From contig NZ_CP020371.1 of the NCBI RefSeq assembly GCF_002813775.1, forward strand, positions 352,865 through 416,864: a DNA stretch of 64,000 bases. The letters run 5' to 3'. Below the pieces are notes generated by a model. The model worked only from the letters and a program-made list of their open reading frames with translations. It searched no databases and was not told the origin of the DNA. Source of the DNA: Candidatus Thiodictyon syntrophicum (GTDB taxonomy: Bacteria > Pseudomonadota > Gammaproteobacteria > Chromatiales > Chromatiaceae). Shown here in pieces: positions 43,753 to 52,146 of this stretch; position 1 is the stretch's first letter, and each line of letters starts with the position of its first letter. A program made the translations under genes and the position numbers.

Positions 43753-43777
43753 TCCGGTCCGGAGCCTGGGAGCCGAC

Positions 43778-44863
43778 ATGAAGACCATCGAACAATTGAC
43801 GGGCATCACGGTGACGCTGGTGCTGGCGACCCTGCTCTGCGCCTGTGGCGAGCAGACACCCCAGGGCGTGGCTCAGACGGGAGGCGCCGGTGTGGAGAGC
43901 AAAGGCCTGGCGCTCAAAGGGGCGGGATCGACCTTCATCGCACCACTGCTGACCAAATGGATCGAGGAGTATCGGCGGACCGACCCAGGGGTCGCCTTCA
44001 CCTATGACGCGGTCGGCAGCGGCGAGGGGGTCAAGCGCTTCCTCGCCGGTACGGTCGATTTCGGGGCCACCGATGCCGCCCTGAGCGACAAGGACCTGGC
44101 CCAGGGCGATAACCGGCGTGGGGCGGTGATGATCCCGATGACGGCCGGGATGGTGGTCCTGGCCTATAACGTCCCGGGAATCACGGGCGGACTCACGCTC
44201 GCGCGCGATGTCTATCTGGACATCTTTGCCGGGCGCATCCGCACCTGGAATGACCCGCGGATCGGCGCCACCAACCCGGGGGTCGAACTGCCGGCCACCG
44301 CCATCGTGCCGGTGGTGCGCCGCGACTCCAGCGGGACCACCTTCATCATGACCAACCACTTGGGCGCCGCCGACCCCTGGTGGGCCGCGCAGGGGCCCGG
44401 GGTGGGCAAGCTGGTGGACTGGCCCGGCGCCATGACCGCCGTCGGCAACGAAGGGGTCGCCCAGCGGGTGAAGATCACCAGCGGGGCCATCGGCTACATG
44501 GGGTATGAGTTCGCCGCCCGCCTGGGGCTGCCGGTCGCCACCCTGCAGAACAAGGCCGGGACCATGGTGACCCCCAATCCACAGGACGCCCAGTTGGCCC
44601 TGGCCTCGGTCGGCGACCAGGTCCCCGCGGACCTGCGGCTGTTCGTGCCGGACCCGGACGGTACCGGCTCCTATCCGATCGTCGGGTACACCTGGATCCT
44701 GCTCGACCCCCACTACGCCGACCCGGCCAAGGCCCAGGCGCTCAAGGAGGCCCTGGGGTGGGGGCTCGGGGAGGGCCAGTCCTTCGCCGGCGCCTTGGGC
44801 TATGTGCCACTGCCGCCGGCCATCGTCGCCAAGGCCAGGGCCGCGCTCGCCGCGGTCCGCTAG
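43778..44863 (+). CDS. PstS-type lipoprotein
   Basis: 361 residues from ATG 43778. The N-terminus has a lipobox (TLLCAC) that would place it as a lipoprotein. The body has LKGAGSTFIAPLLTKWIEEY, YDAVGSGEGVKRFLAGTVDFGATDAALS, VRRDSSGTTFIMTNHL and YPIVGYTWILLD, all PstS features. As the fifth gene of the pst operon it may be a second, membrane-tethered binding protein. Divergent from the first PstS; ligand preference is unknown. Confidence 0.85.
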   Translation: MKTIEQLTGITVTLVLATLLCACGEQTPQGVAQTGGAGVESKGLALKGAGSTFIAPLLTKWIEEYRRTDPGVAFTYDAVGSGEGVKRFLAGTVDFGATDAALSDKDLAQGDNRRGAVMIPMTAGMVVLAYNVPGITGGLTLARDVYLDIFAGRIRTWNDPRIGATNPGVELPATAIVPVVRRDSSGTTFIMTNHLGAADPWWAAQGPGVGKLVDWPGAMTAVGNEGVAQRVKITSGAIGYMGYEFAARLGLPVATLQNKAGTMVTPNPQDAQLALASVGDQVPADLRLFVPDPDGTGSYPIVGYTWILLDPHYADPAKAQALKEALGWGLGEGQSFAGALGYVPLPPAIVAKARAALAAVR

Positions 44864-44893
44864 GGATCGGTGCGGCCGCGCGGGACGACCGGG

Positions 44894-45643
44894 ATGGACG
44901 ACAGTCTTGGTCCGCTCGGGGATGCGAGCCCGGGGCGCTCGCGCCTCACGCAGCGACGCCCGGGGCCGGCCAAGACCTCGGCGAAGGCCGGGGTGCGTCT
45001 CGACCTCGCCGCCATCGAGCGGTCGCTGCGGGCGGTGCAGCGCGACTTCGCGCGGATCAACGCGACCCTGGAGATACCCCGCGACCCGCTGAGCGACCGG
45101 GTCATCGCCAACCTGCTGGCCGGCTACGCCTATCTGGACAGCTTGCTGGCGCTTGGTCGCAACCCGCTCGCCCTGGGCAACTCCGCCGACCTGCTGCAAC
45201 TCAATCACCTGGTGCTGTGCGGGACGGACGAGGCGGACATCAAAGACGCCGCCAAACACCTGGCGGAGACCGTGGCGCGCTTCTACGACAGGTCCGGCCC
45301 CGGCGGGGTCGGGGAACTGATGGACACCCTGGCCGCCTACCGTGACGAACCCGTCTGGCGGCGCGCGGCGCGCGCCTACATCCAGGTCATGAGCCGGCCG
45401 CAACTCTTCATCGAGGGCAATCACCGCACCGGCGCCCTGATCATGAGCGCCCTGCTGGCGGGTGAGGGCAAGCCCCCCTTCGTCCTCACGGTGAACAACG
45501 CCAAGGCCTATTTCGACCCCTCCACGCTCGCCAAGGACTCGCGCAAGCGCAGCCTGCAACTCTTCCTGCGCCGGCCCAAGCTGTGCAAGCGCTTCGCTGA
45601 ACTCCTCAAGAGCGAGGCGGATCGGGGCTTTCTGAGGCCTTAG
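44894..45643 (+). CDS. Fic-like protein with altered active-site motif
   Basis: 249 residues from ATG 44894. Helical core with the motif PQLFIEGNHRTGALIMS at about residues 176-192. The Fic consensus is HxFx(D/E)GN(G/K)R; here the histidine position is Gln and the usual G/K is His. Fic enzymes transfer AMP or other groups to a target hydroxyl, and the histidine is essential, so the protein may be inactive or use another chemistry. It follows the pst operon by 30 bp and converges with DUF3422, overlapping its 3' end by 38 bp. Confidence 0.65.
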   Translation: MDDSLGPLGDASPGRSRLTQRRPGPAKTSAKAGVRLDLAAIERSLRAVQRDFARINATLEIPRDPLSDRVIANLLAGYAYLDSLLALGRNPLALGNSADLLQLNHLVLCGTDEADIKDAAKHLAETVARFYDRSGPGGVGELMDTLAAYRDEPVWRRAARAYIQVMSRPQLFIEGNHRTGALIMSALLAGEGKPPFVLTVNNAKAYFDPSTLAKDSRKRSLQLFLRRPKLCKRFAELLKSEADRGFLRP

Positions 45644-46946
45644 GCGGTGCCTGTTCTTCATGCGCAAACCCCTTCTTGACCGATCGCAATCCGAGCCAGG
45701 CCAGACCGATGACCAAGGGCACCGCGATGCCGATGCCGAGGGTGGCGTCGATGGGGGCGCCGCCATGCTCCAGACCCTTGAGCGCGTAGCCGACGAGCCC
45801 CACCCCGTAGTAGCCGATCGCAATCACCGACAGACCTTCGACCGTCTCCTGGAGACGCAGTTGGAGATGCGCGCGCCGATCCATGGATTCGAGCAGCCGC
45901 CGATTCTGCTCTTGCAGGGAGACATCCACGCGGGCGCGCAGGAGGCTGGTGAGCCTGGCCGCACGCTCCGCCAGGTCGGTCTGACGCTGCTGGGTCGAGG
46001 CACAGGTGGCGATCGCCGGCGCCAGACGGGCGTCGAGAAACTCGGTAAAGGTCTGCAGGCCCTCGATACGTTGTTGGCGCAGTTGCTCGAGCCGCTGCCG
46101 GACCATCCCGTAGTAGGCACGCGAGGCGTCGAAGCGATAGGTGGTGCGCGCCGAAACCTCCTCGATCTCGGCGGCGAGGGCGGTCAACTCGGCCAGCAGT
46201 TCGCTCTCGAAACCGGGGTCACCCGCGGTCCCTTGAGTGGCCATGCGCGCGGCCAACATCGCCAGGCGACGATCGGCATCGCTCAAGGTGGGGGCCACCT
46301 CGCGCGCCAGCGGAAACCCGATCATGGCCAGGGCCCGGTAACAGTTGATCTCCAGGATCCGTTTAGCGAGTCGCCCGGCCTGATTCTCCGACAGGCTGCA
46401 GTCGCGCACCAGGATGCGCACGAAGCCGTCGGCATTGATCCGCAGATCCGACCAGATGCGGGCCAACCCACCGACCGCCTCGGAGCCGATGACCGGATAG
46501 CCGTCGAACAGCGCGGCCAGTTCGGCGTTGCCTCGCTCCGACATCGCGCAGGCATCAATGGCCATCGCGACCGCGACGATGACCGCGCCGGGCAACTCCC
46601 GCAGCCACTCCGCGGGGAGTTCATGCAGCACGGGTTCGGCGAAGGGGTGCGCGTAGGCGCCCTGTTTGCTGAAGGTGTAGGTGACGAACTCGGTGTGACG
46701 CTCCCAGCGCACGCGCAGCGGCCCCAAATCCAGCGAGTAGTGGTGACCGATGGTCTCGGGGAGCGGTCGATCATAGTACGCCAGCAGCCGCCTGAGATGC
46801 TCCACCTGGCGGTCGGTTTCGTGCTCGCCGCACACCACGGCGAGATACGAAAGTCGTTCCGGGGCGTGCAGCGGCTCGAAGGTGCGGGCGTGAAGCTCGG
46901 CCGTGACGGCGTGGCGCAGCGGATGCTCTTGAAAGACAGTGGGCAT
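45606..46946 (-). CDS. DUF3422 family membrane protein
   Basis: 446 residues. Starts MPTVFQEHPLRHAVTAELHARTFEPL, the DUF3422 opening. A long soluble region with coiled segments (about 220-380) is followed by two C-terminal membrane helices (about 375-395 and 405-425). DUF3422 proteins are membrane-anchored proteins of unknown role, often compared with CorA-like topology. The 3' end overlaps the convergent Fic-like gene. Confidence 0.85.
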   Translation of the reverse strand: MPTVFQEHPLRHAVTAELHARTFEPLHAPERLSYLAVVCGEHETDRQVEHLRRLLAYYDRPLPETIGHHYSLDLGPLRVRWERHTEFVTYTFSKQGAYAHPFAEPVLHELPAEWLRELPGAVIVAVAMAIDACAMSERGNAELAALFDGYPVIGSEAVGGLARIWSDLRINADGFVRILVRDCSLSENQAGRLAKRILEINCYRALAMIGFPLAREVAPTLSDADRRLAMLAARMATQGTAGDPGFESELLAELTALAAEIEEVSARTTYRFDASRAYYGMVRQRLEQLRQQRIEGLQTFTEFLDARLAPAIATCASTQQRQTDLAERAARLTSLLRARVDVSLQEQNRRLLESMDRRAHLQLRLQETVEGLSVIAIGYYGVGLVGYALKGLEHGGAPIDATLGIGIAVPLVIGLAWLGLRSVKKGFAHEEQAPPKASESPDPPRS

Positions 46947-47233
46947 GATTTGGATACTCCGTTCTTGGACGCGCGAGCGTCACCGGGCTGGCTGACGCAA
47001 GGCCGTCATGCGATAGCCGCGAGCGGCATCGCGGCCATCGGTCCACCCGGCCCGGGTGGCGTCGTAGAAGATGTCTGCTCAGGCCGCGAAACACTCTTAG
47101 GTCTTGGACCAGCTTGGCGGATCGAAATCCGCAAGTCGCATGATGATTTCAGATAACTATCAGAGCGATTCTGATTTGGCATACCTGCGGGGGGTTGACG
47201 CCGCACTGGCGGCGGCGTGCAATCGACGGGGGA

Positions 47234-47467
47234 TCAGTCGCGCGCAACGCGGGTTCCATGGCGCTCTTGCTGCTCCTGACAGGGTGCGCAACGGGTCGCG
47301 TTCGGCACATACCGCAAGCGTTTCGCGGGAATCACGTCACCACAGTCACGGCACGATTCGCGGCCGACGGCAACGCTCGCGTGTTTGCGTATTGCCGCAA
47401 TCGCCAGTTCGGTCACCTGGTCGATACGAAACTGCGCCAGATCGAGTTCGTCAGCGAAGCGTTCCAC
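47234..47467 (-). CDS. TraR/DksA-type zinc finger protein
   Basis: 77 residues. The C-terminal half has the DksA/TraR C4 zinc finger: CRDCGDVIPAKRLRYVPNATRCAPC. The short N-terminal helix (DELDLAQFRIDQVTELAIAAIRKH) is typical of the plasmid/phage TraR group rather than full DksA. Such proteins bind RNA polymerase through the secondary channel. Small size suggests a mobile-element origin. Confidence 0.8.
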   Translation of the reverse strand: MERFADELDLAQFRIDQVTELAIAAIRKHASVAVGRESCRDCGDVIPAKRLRYVPNATRCAPCQEQQERHGTRVARD

Positions 47468-47557
47468 TGGTGTTGCCTCCGGATGAGTCGTTGCAGTTCA
47501 GAATCATCGCAGACGGATGTGACACCGGGATGACGTGGCCGGGTGCGATCAGAACCG

Positions 47558-47662
47558 ATGTGGTGACCGAGATCCCGGGTACGCTGTCGTTGTCGTTGTC
47601 GTTGTCGTAATCGAATAATCCGACCACGATTACGACAACGACAACGACGCCCCGTCCGTGAG
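47558..47662. repeat. Hexamer-armed palindromic element, copy B
   Basis: Inverted copy of 1203-1305, flanked by GATGTGGTGACCGAGATCCC and CCCGTCCGTGAG. The arm adjacent to the GGGTACGCTG flank has more TCGTTG units than copy A and the other arm fewer, so the hexamers vary in number. Confidence 0.75.
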
Positions 47663-47673
47663 AACTTTAGCCC

Positions 47674-47727
47674 GTAGGGTCCGCTGTGCGGACCACCGCT
47701 GTGCGGACCATCGCCGTGCGGACCGAT
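47674..47727. repeat. GTAGGGTCCGC repeat, tandem half copies
   Basis: GTAGGGTCCGCTGTGCGGAC followed by two tandem copies of the CGCTGTGCGGACCA / CGCCGTGCGGACCG right part. The matching inverted arm is missing. Confidence 0.6.
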
Positions 47728-47822
47728 GCCGCTGACCGGGGCGCTGACCGGGGCGCTGACCAAGGCCCACTCGAGGGACACTGATCCACTCCGGCGGCAT
47801 CGCCGCCGGCCGTACAACCAAG

Positions 47823-49409
47823 GTGATCGACATCGAAATCGTTTATTGGATCTCAAACCCGGCGGGGATCGCGGCCATCGCGCCCCTGGTACAAGGGCGC
47901 TGGCGGCTGACGGAGGGTTCCGCCGAGACCCTGAACCGCGGCTACCTCGACACCTTCGACTGGTCGGTCTACCTGGCCGGCGCCACCCTGGAGTGGCGCA
48001 GCGCGGCGCCGCCGCCGGTGCTCATCTGGAGCGGCCTGGGGCGTGGCGCTGAGACACTGGTGCAGGTCGCACCCGAGGAGCCGGGTTTCCCCGGGGACCT
48101 GCCCCCCGGACCGGTCCAGTCCCGGCTGAGCGAAATCGCGGGGATTCGCCGCCTGGTGCCCGTCATGGGCATCCACACGCGCGTACGGCACCTGAACCTG
48201 TGCAACCCGCGCGACCAGACGGTCGCACGCCTGGGGCTTGAGGAATCCCGCTTCCGGGACCCGCGCAGCGGCGCCACCGGTGACCTGCGACCGCGGCTGC
48301 GCATCCTGCCGGTGCGCGGTCATGCGCGCGAGGCCGAGGCCTTGCGGGACGCACTGGCGGGCCTTTCGGAACTTGAACCCGCCGATTCGCCCCTCTTGCT
48401 GGAGGCCCTGGCCGCCGCCGGGCGGCAACCCGCGGACTACAGTTCCAAGCCCGCGTACAGCCTCGAGCCGCAGGCCCGTGCCGACCTCGCCACCGGGGAG
48501 ATCCTGCTCGCACTGCTCAACACCCTGGAGGCCAACCTGGACGGGACCCGGGCCAACCTGGATTCGGAGTTCCTGCACGACCTGCGGGTGGCGACCCGGC
48601 GCACCCGTTCGGCGCTCGGCCAGGTCCGCGGGGTCTTTCCCGAGGACCAGGTAACGCACTTCAAGGAGGAGTTCGCCTGGCTCCAGCAGGTGACCGGACC
48701 AGTGCGCGATCTCGACGTCTACCTGCTTGCCTTCGACAGTTATCGGCAGGCCCTCCCCGCCCCGTTAGGCGCCGACCTGGAGCCGCTGCGGGAGTTTCTC
48801 CAGTCCAGCTATGCGGGCGAGCAGGAGCGCCTTGTCCAGGCGCTCGACTCGGACCGCTTCACCCGCTTACAGACTGATTGGCGGGCCTTTCTGGAGGCGC
48901 CCGCGGCGGCACCGGATACGCCGAACGGCGCGCGCCCGATCAAGGAGGTGGCCGATCGGCGGATCTGGGCACTGGTCCGGCGGGTGCGTCGGGAGGGCCG
49001 CGCGATCCGGCCCGAATCACCGCCGCAAGACCTGCACGAATTGCGCAAGAGTTGCAAGAAGCTCCGCTACCTCATCGAGTTCTTCCAGAGTCTCTATCCC
49101 AAGGAGCAATCCCGCGCCCTGATCGCGCTGATGAAGGACCTGCTCGACAACCTGGGCGGTTACCAGGACCTGGCGGTGCAGGCCGCCCATCTCCGTGACC
49201 TGGCCCAGCGCATGAGCGACGCAGGCGCGGCGTCCCCCCCTACCCTGCTGGCCATGGGCGCCCTGATCGGCAACCTGCTCGAGCGCCAACAGCAGGCACG
49301 GGAGGCGTTCGACCCCGTGTTCGCCGAATACCAGGACAGGGCCAACCAACGCGCCTTCCGGAGCCTGTTTCGGCCAGTGCGCACGCCGGTGCGGACCGCT
49401 TCCAAGTGA
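47823..49409 (+). CDS. CYTH-like / CHAD domain protein
   Basis: 528 residues from a GTG at 47823. The N-terminal 200 residues resemble a degenerate CYTH fold (EIVYWISNPAGIAAIAPL, YLDTFDWSVYLAGATLEWR). The C-terminal part is a CHAD domain with conserved histidines (EFLHDLRVATRRTRSAL near 240, DLHELRKSCKKLRYLIEFFQ near 410, NLGGYQDLAVQAAHLRDL). CHAD domains bind polyphosphate, and CYTH-CHAD proteins localise to polyphosphate granules. This agrees with ppk2 and the phosphate genes in the window. Confidence 0.85.
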   Translation: MIDIEIVYWISNPAGIAAIAPLVQGRWRLTEGSAETLNRGYLDTFDWSVYLAGATLEWRSAAPPPVLIWSGLGRGAETLVQVAPEEPGFPGDLPPGPVQSRLSEIAGIRRLVPVMGIHTRVRHLNLCNPRDQTVARLGLEESRFRDPRSGATGDLRPRLRILPVRGHAREAEALRDALAGLSELEPADSPLLLEALAAAGRQPADYSSKPAYSLEPQARADLATGEILLALLNTLEANLDGTRANLDSEFLHDLRVATRRTRSALGQVRGVFPEDQVTHFKEEFAWLQQVTGPVRDLDVYLLAFDSYRQALPAPLGADLEPLREFLQSSYAGEQERLVQALDSDRFTRLQTDWRAFLEAPAAAPDTPNGARPIKEVADRRIWALVRRVRREGRAIRPESPPQDLHELRKSCKKLRYLIEFFQSLYPKEQSRALIALMKDLLDNLGGYQDLAVQAAHLRDLAQRMSDAGAASPPTLLAMGALIGNLLERQQQAREAFDPVFAEYQDRANQRAFRSLFRPVRTPVRTASK

Positions 49410-49440
49410 ATCGGGCGGGACGGGTTGGGTCGCCCGTCGG

Positions 49441-49518
49441 CACCTTGATCATCCTTCCGGCCGGCCCGCGCCGGAGTCCAAGGCTTCAGCCCTGGATATA
49501 CCGGACCAAGACTGAAGC
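49441..49518. mobile_element. Miniature element, module B, right end missing
   Basis: Left end GCACCTTGATCATCCTTCCGG, then module B (GGAGTCCAAGGCTTCAGCCC ... CAAGACTGAAGCC). It ends at the hemolysin III stop codon, which lies within or at the border of the module. Confidence 0.6.
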
Positions 49519-50133
49519 CTAGAGATACAGCAAGATCGCAAAGTAGTGGCTGACGCTCCCCGCCAGCACGAACAGGTGCCAGATCCCATGGCACCAGGGC
49601 CAGCGGTTGTCGAGGACGTAGAAGGTCACCCCCACGGTGTAGAAGAGCCCGCCCGCCACCAGCCAGGCGAAACCGGCCGGCGGCAGGGCGGCGATGAGGT
49701 CATCCAGGGCGAACAGGATCAACCAGCCCATCAGCAGATAGATGCAGACCGACAGCAGGCCTCCTCCCCCACCGCGCAGGGTGTCGGTGACCATACCGAC
49801 GAGGGCCAGCCCCCAGACGGCGCCGAAGAGCCAGATGCCGGTGCTTCCCTTGAGGGCGATCAGGGTGAATGGGGTATAGGTGCCGGCGATCAACAGATAG
49901 ATCGCGTGGTGGTCGAGGATCAGGAAGAGCGCCTTTGCGCGCCCGCGCAGGCTGTGGTAGAGGGTCGATGACAGGTAGAGCAGGAACAGCGTCACCCCAT
50001 AGACGGTGAAGCTGAGGATCCGCAGGGTCCCGCCCGCGACACCGGCCAGGGTCACCATCACGGTGACCCCGATCAGGGCCAGCACGGCGCCGACCAGGTG
50101 GGTGATGCTGTTGAAACGCTCGCCTGGGTACAT
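49519..50133 (-). CDS. Hemolysin III family (PAQR-like) protein
   Basis: 204 residues. Seven membrane segments; family motifs: RFNSITHLVGAVLALIG at the start, SSTLYHSLRGRAKALFLILDHHAIYLLIAGTYTPF, and HLFVLAGSVSHYFAILLY at the end (the last histidines form the metal site of PAQR proteins). The last residues and stop touch a repeat. A Pho-box-like promoter sits in front. A second, broken copy of this gene is at 56107-56165. Confidence 0.9.
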   Translation of the reverse strand: MYPGERFNSITHLVGAVLALIGVTVMVTLAGVAGGTLRILSFTVYGVTLFLLYLSSTLYHSLRGRAKALFLILDHHAIYLLIAGTYTPFTLIALKGSTGIWLFGAVWGLALVGMVTDTLRGGGGGLLSVCIYLLMGWLILFALDDLIAALPPAGFAWLVAGGLFYTVGVTFYVLDNRWPWCHGIWHLFVLAGSVSHYFAILLYL

Positions 50134-50193
50134 CGAGGTGAGGTTCTCTCAAGGGCGGAGCGGCCGACGAAGTGACCGTGCCGCAACGGCGGC

Positions 50194-50233
50194 ATCCTAG
50201 TACGGCAAGGTTGCGAGAACGTTACCGCAAGAA
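50194..50233 (-). promoter_or_regulatory. Candidate Pho box and -10 of the hemolysin III gene
   Basis: Minus strand: GGTAACG, TTCT, CGCAACC with an 11-bp period, then TAGGAT exactly 9 bp later, about 60 bp before the start codon. The 24-bp block around the -10 recurs before the esterase at 55230 and near 56403. Confidence 0.45.
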
Positions 50234-50259
50234 CGCTGGACGGCGCCGCCGTTACAATG

Positions 50260-50279
50260 CTGTCACATTCTCCTGTCAC
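50260..50279 (+). promoter_or_regulatory. CTGTCAC repeats upstream of the VWA operon
   Basis: CTGTCAC at 50260 and again at 50273, 60 bp upstream of the start. The unit matches PhoB boxes, but the period is 13 instead of 11 and no -10 is at the expected distance. A phosphate link is therefore only suggested. Confidence 0.35.
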
Positions 50280-50338
50280 ACTTGTGAAAAGTTGCGCGGA
50301 ACCCGTGCGGCCCCCCATCGATCGGCTTCGGAGGTCTC

Positions 50339-52120
50339 ATGTTCACGGACCTGTCGCGATTCCCAGCCGCCGCCCTGGCGGTCTCGCTCCTTGGTCTCGC
50401 CCCCGGTGCCGCGTCCGCGGCGGAGGTGGAGAATCTGTGTATCCCGACGGCGAACCAAGTCGTCGTTCGCTTCACCTACGGCTCCGAGAAGGCACCCTGG
50501 ATCCACGAGGTCACCGACGCCTTCAACCGGCAGGGCGAGAAGACCGCCTCGGGCAAGACCATCTGCGTCCACGCCATCCCCAAGGGGTCGGGCGACGCGG
50601 TCAACGAGATCAAGGACGGTAAGGCCGGTCCCAACGAGGTCCACGCGACCAGCCCGGCCTCGGACCTCTATGTCAACCTAATCAATTACGAGTCGACCGA
50701 GAAGCAGGGCAAGGACCTGCTGAAGGTCGAGGGCTTTCTGGTCTCGTCCCCGGTGGTGATCGCCATGTGGGAGCCGGTGCTCGCCATGCTCGGCCCGGCC
50801 GATCAGGTGGGTTGGGCGGAGGTCTTCAAGCGCTCCAGTGCGGGCGGTTTCCGCTATGGTCAGACCAGTCCGGAGAGTTCCAACAGTGGGCTGTCGGCCC
50901 TGGTCGCCCAGTTCTACGCGGGGGCGGAGGCGCAGGCGGGGCGGCCGGTGCCGCGCCTGTCGCTCGCCAAGGTCGAGGACCCCAAGGTCCGCGAATTCGT
51001 CGCCAAGGTCCATGAGAGCGTCATCCATTATGGCCGCTCCACCGGCTTCTATGCCGAGAAGATGCGGGCCGGCGGCCCCCAGTACGCGGACGCGGTGGTG
51101 CTCTATGAGAGCGACGTGATCCAGGCCAACCAGTACATCCGCGACCAGGGACTCAAGTTCCCCACGCTGGTGGCGGTCTATCCCAAGGAGGGTACCTTCG
51201 CCACCAATCACCCCTTCGCCATCGTCAAGCGCGACTGGGTCGACGCGGACGAGGAGGATGGGGCCAAGCGCTACTTCGCCTTCCTGATGTCCCCGCAGAC
51301 CCAGGCCAAGGCCTTGCAATACGGGTTCCGTCCGAGCGTCGCCCTCGACATGGACCCGAAGATCTATGCCATGGTTTGGAAACCGGACCATGGGGTGCAG
51401 CCGTTCGAGACGGTGCACAACTTCCTCGCCACCCCGGGCGGCAACGTCGTCAAGGCCGCCCGCGATGCCTTCCGCGCAATCAAGAACAAGTCCCAGGTGG
51501 TACTGGTGATCGACCGCTCCGGCAGCATGGACACCAAGTTGCGCGACAACGAGCGCGGGGTGGAGCGCTCGCGCATCGAGATGGCGGTGGAGAGTGCGAA
51601 TCTGCTCGCCGGAACCCTCCAGGACAAGGACCGCCTCTCCCTGCTGCTCTATGACTATCAGGTCCAGTATTCCGAGCTGACGCCCAAGGGCCAGCCGATC
51701 GCCATGGATGCGGCCGGTAAGGCGCGCCTGGCGGAGACGCTCGCCAAGATTCACCCGGCGGGCGGGACCGCCATGCGCTCGGCCATCGCCACCGCCTGGA
51801 CCGACCTCTGCCAAGCGATCAAAGCGGACCCGGCGGACCGGTCGATCCGCGTCCTGGTGGTCCTGACCGATGGAATCGACAATGCCTCCAAGGTTTCGGA
51901 TGCCGACCTGATCCGACAGCTCGGCTTCGCCCAATCCGACGGCGGCGGCGGTTATTTGGGCGATCCGGCCTGCAAGATCCCGGTCTTCGGCGTCGCCTTC
52001 GGCAGTCAGGCCGACGACGCGCCCCTCAAGGCTATCAGTGCCGCGGCCGGCGGCGAGACGCGCCGCGGAGACTCCGCGGAGATTCGCGAGATCTTCAAGC
52101 GCTTCAGCGAACTCCTGTAA
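50339..52120 (+). CDS. Secreted solute-binding protein with VWA domain
   Basis: 593 residues with a signal peptide (MFTDLSRFPAAALAVSLLGLAPGAASA). Residues 30-370 resemble a type II periplasmic binding protein (FTYGSEKAPWIHEVTDAFNRQ, TSPASDLYVNLINYE, GQTSPESSNSGLSALVAQFY). Residues 390-590 are a von Willebrand A domain with the metal site DRSGSMDTK and later TAMRSAI and LTDGID. Domain fusion suggests extracytoplasmic ligand binding coupled to protein-protein adhesion. First of three genes (gap 26 bp to the next). A deleted copy is at 12840-13225. Confidence 0.8.
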   Translation: MFTDLSRFPAAALAVSLLGLAPGAASAAEVENLCIPTANQVVVRFTYGSEKAPWIHEVTDAFNRQGEKTASGKTICVHAIPKGSGDAVNEIKDGKAGPNEVHATSPASDLYVNLINYESTEKQGKDLLKVEGFLVSSPVVIAMWEPVLAMLGPADQVGWAEVFKRSSAGGFRYGQTSPESSNSGLSALVAQFYAGAEAQAGRPVPRLSLAKVEDPKVREFVAKVHESVIHYGRSTGFYAEKMRAGGPQYADAVVLYESDVIQANQYIRDQGLKFPTLVAVYPKEGTFATNHPFAIVKRDWVDADEEDGAKRYFAFLMSPQTQAKALQYGFRPSVALDMDPKIYAMVWKPDHGVQPFETVHNFLATPGGNVVKAARDAFRAIKNKSQVVLVIDRSGSMDTKLRDNERGVERSRIEMAVESANLLAGTLQDKDRLSLLLYDYQVQYSELTPKGQPIAMDAAGKARLAETLAKIHPAGGTAMRSAIATAWTDLCQAIKADPADRSIRVLVVLTDGIDNASKVSDADLIRQLGFAQSDGGGGYLGDPACKIPVFGVAFGSQADDAPLKAISAAAGGETRRGDSAEIREIFKRFSELL

Positions 52121-52146
52121 TCACTGCACAGGCGAGGATAACCCCG

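Noticed and set aside
47558..47662. TCGTTG repeats as a CRISPR-like array
   Set aside because: The units are 6 bp with no spacers and form one palindrome; there are no cas genes in the window.
50260..50279. A firm PhoB box for the VWA operon
   Set aside because: The CTGTCAC units match, but the 13-bp period and missing -10 do not, so it is listed only as a weak candidate.
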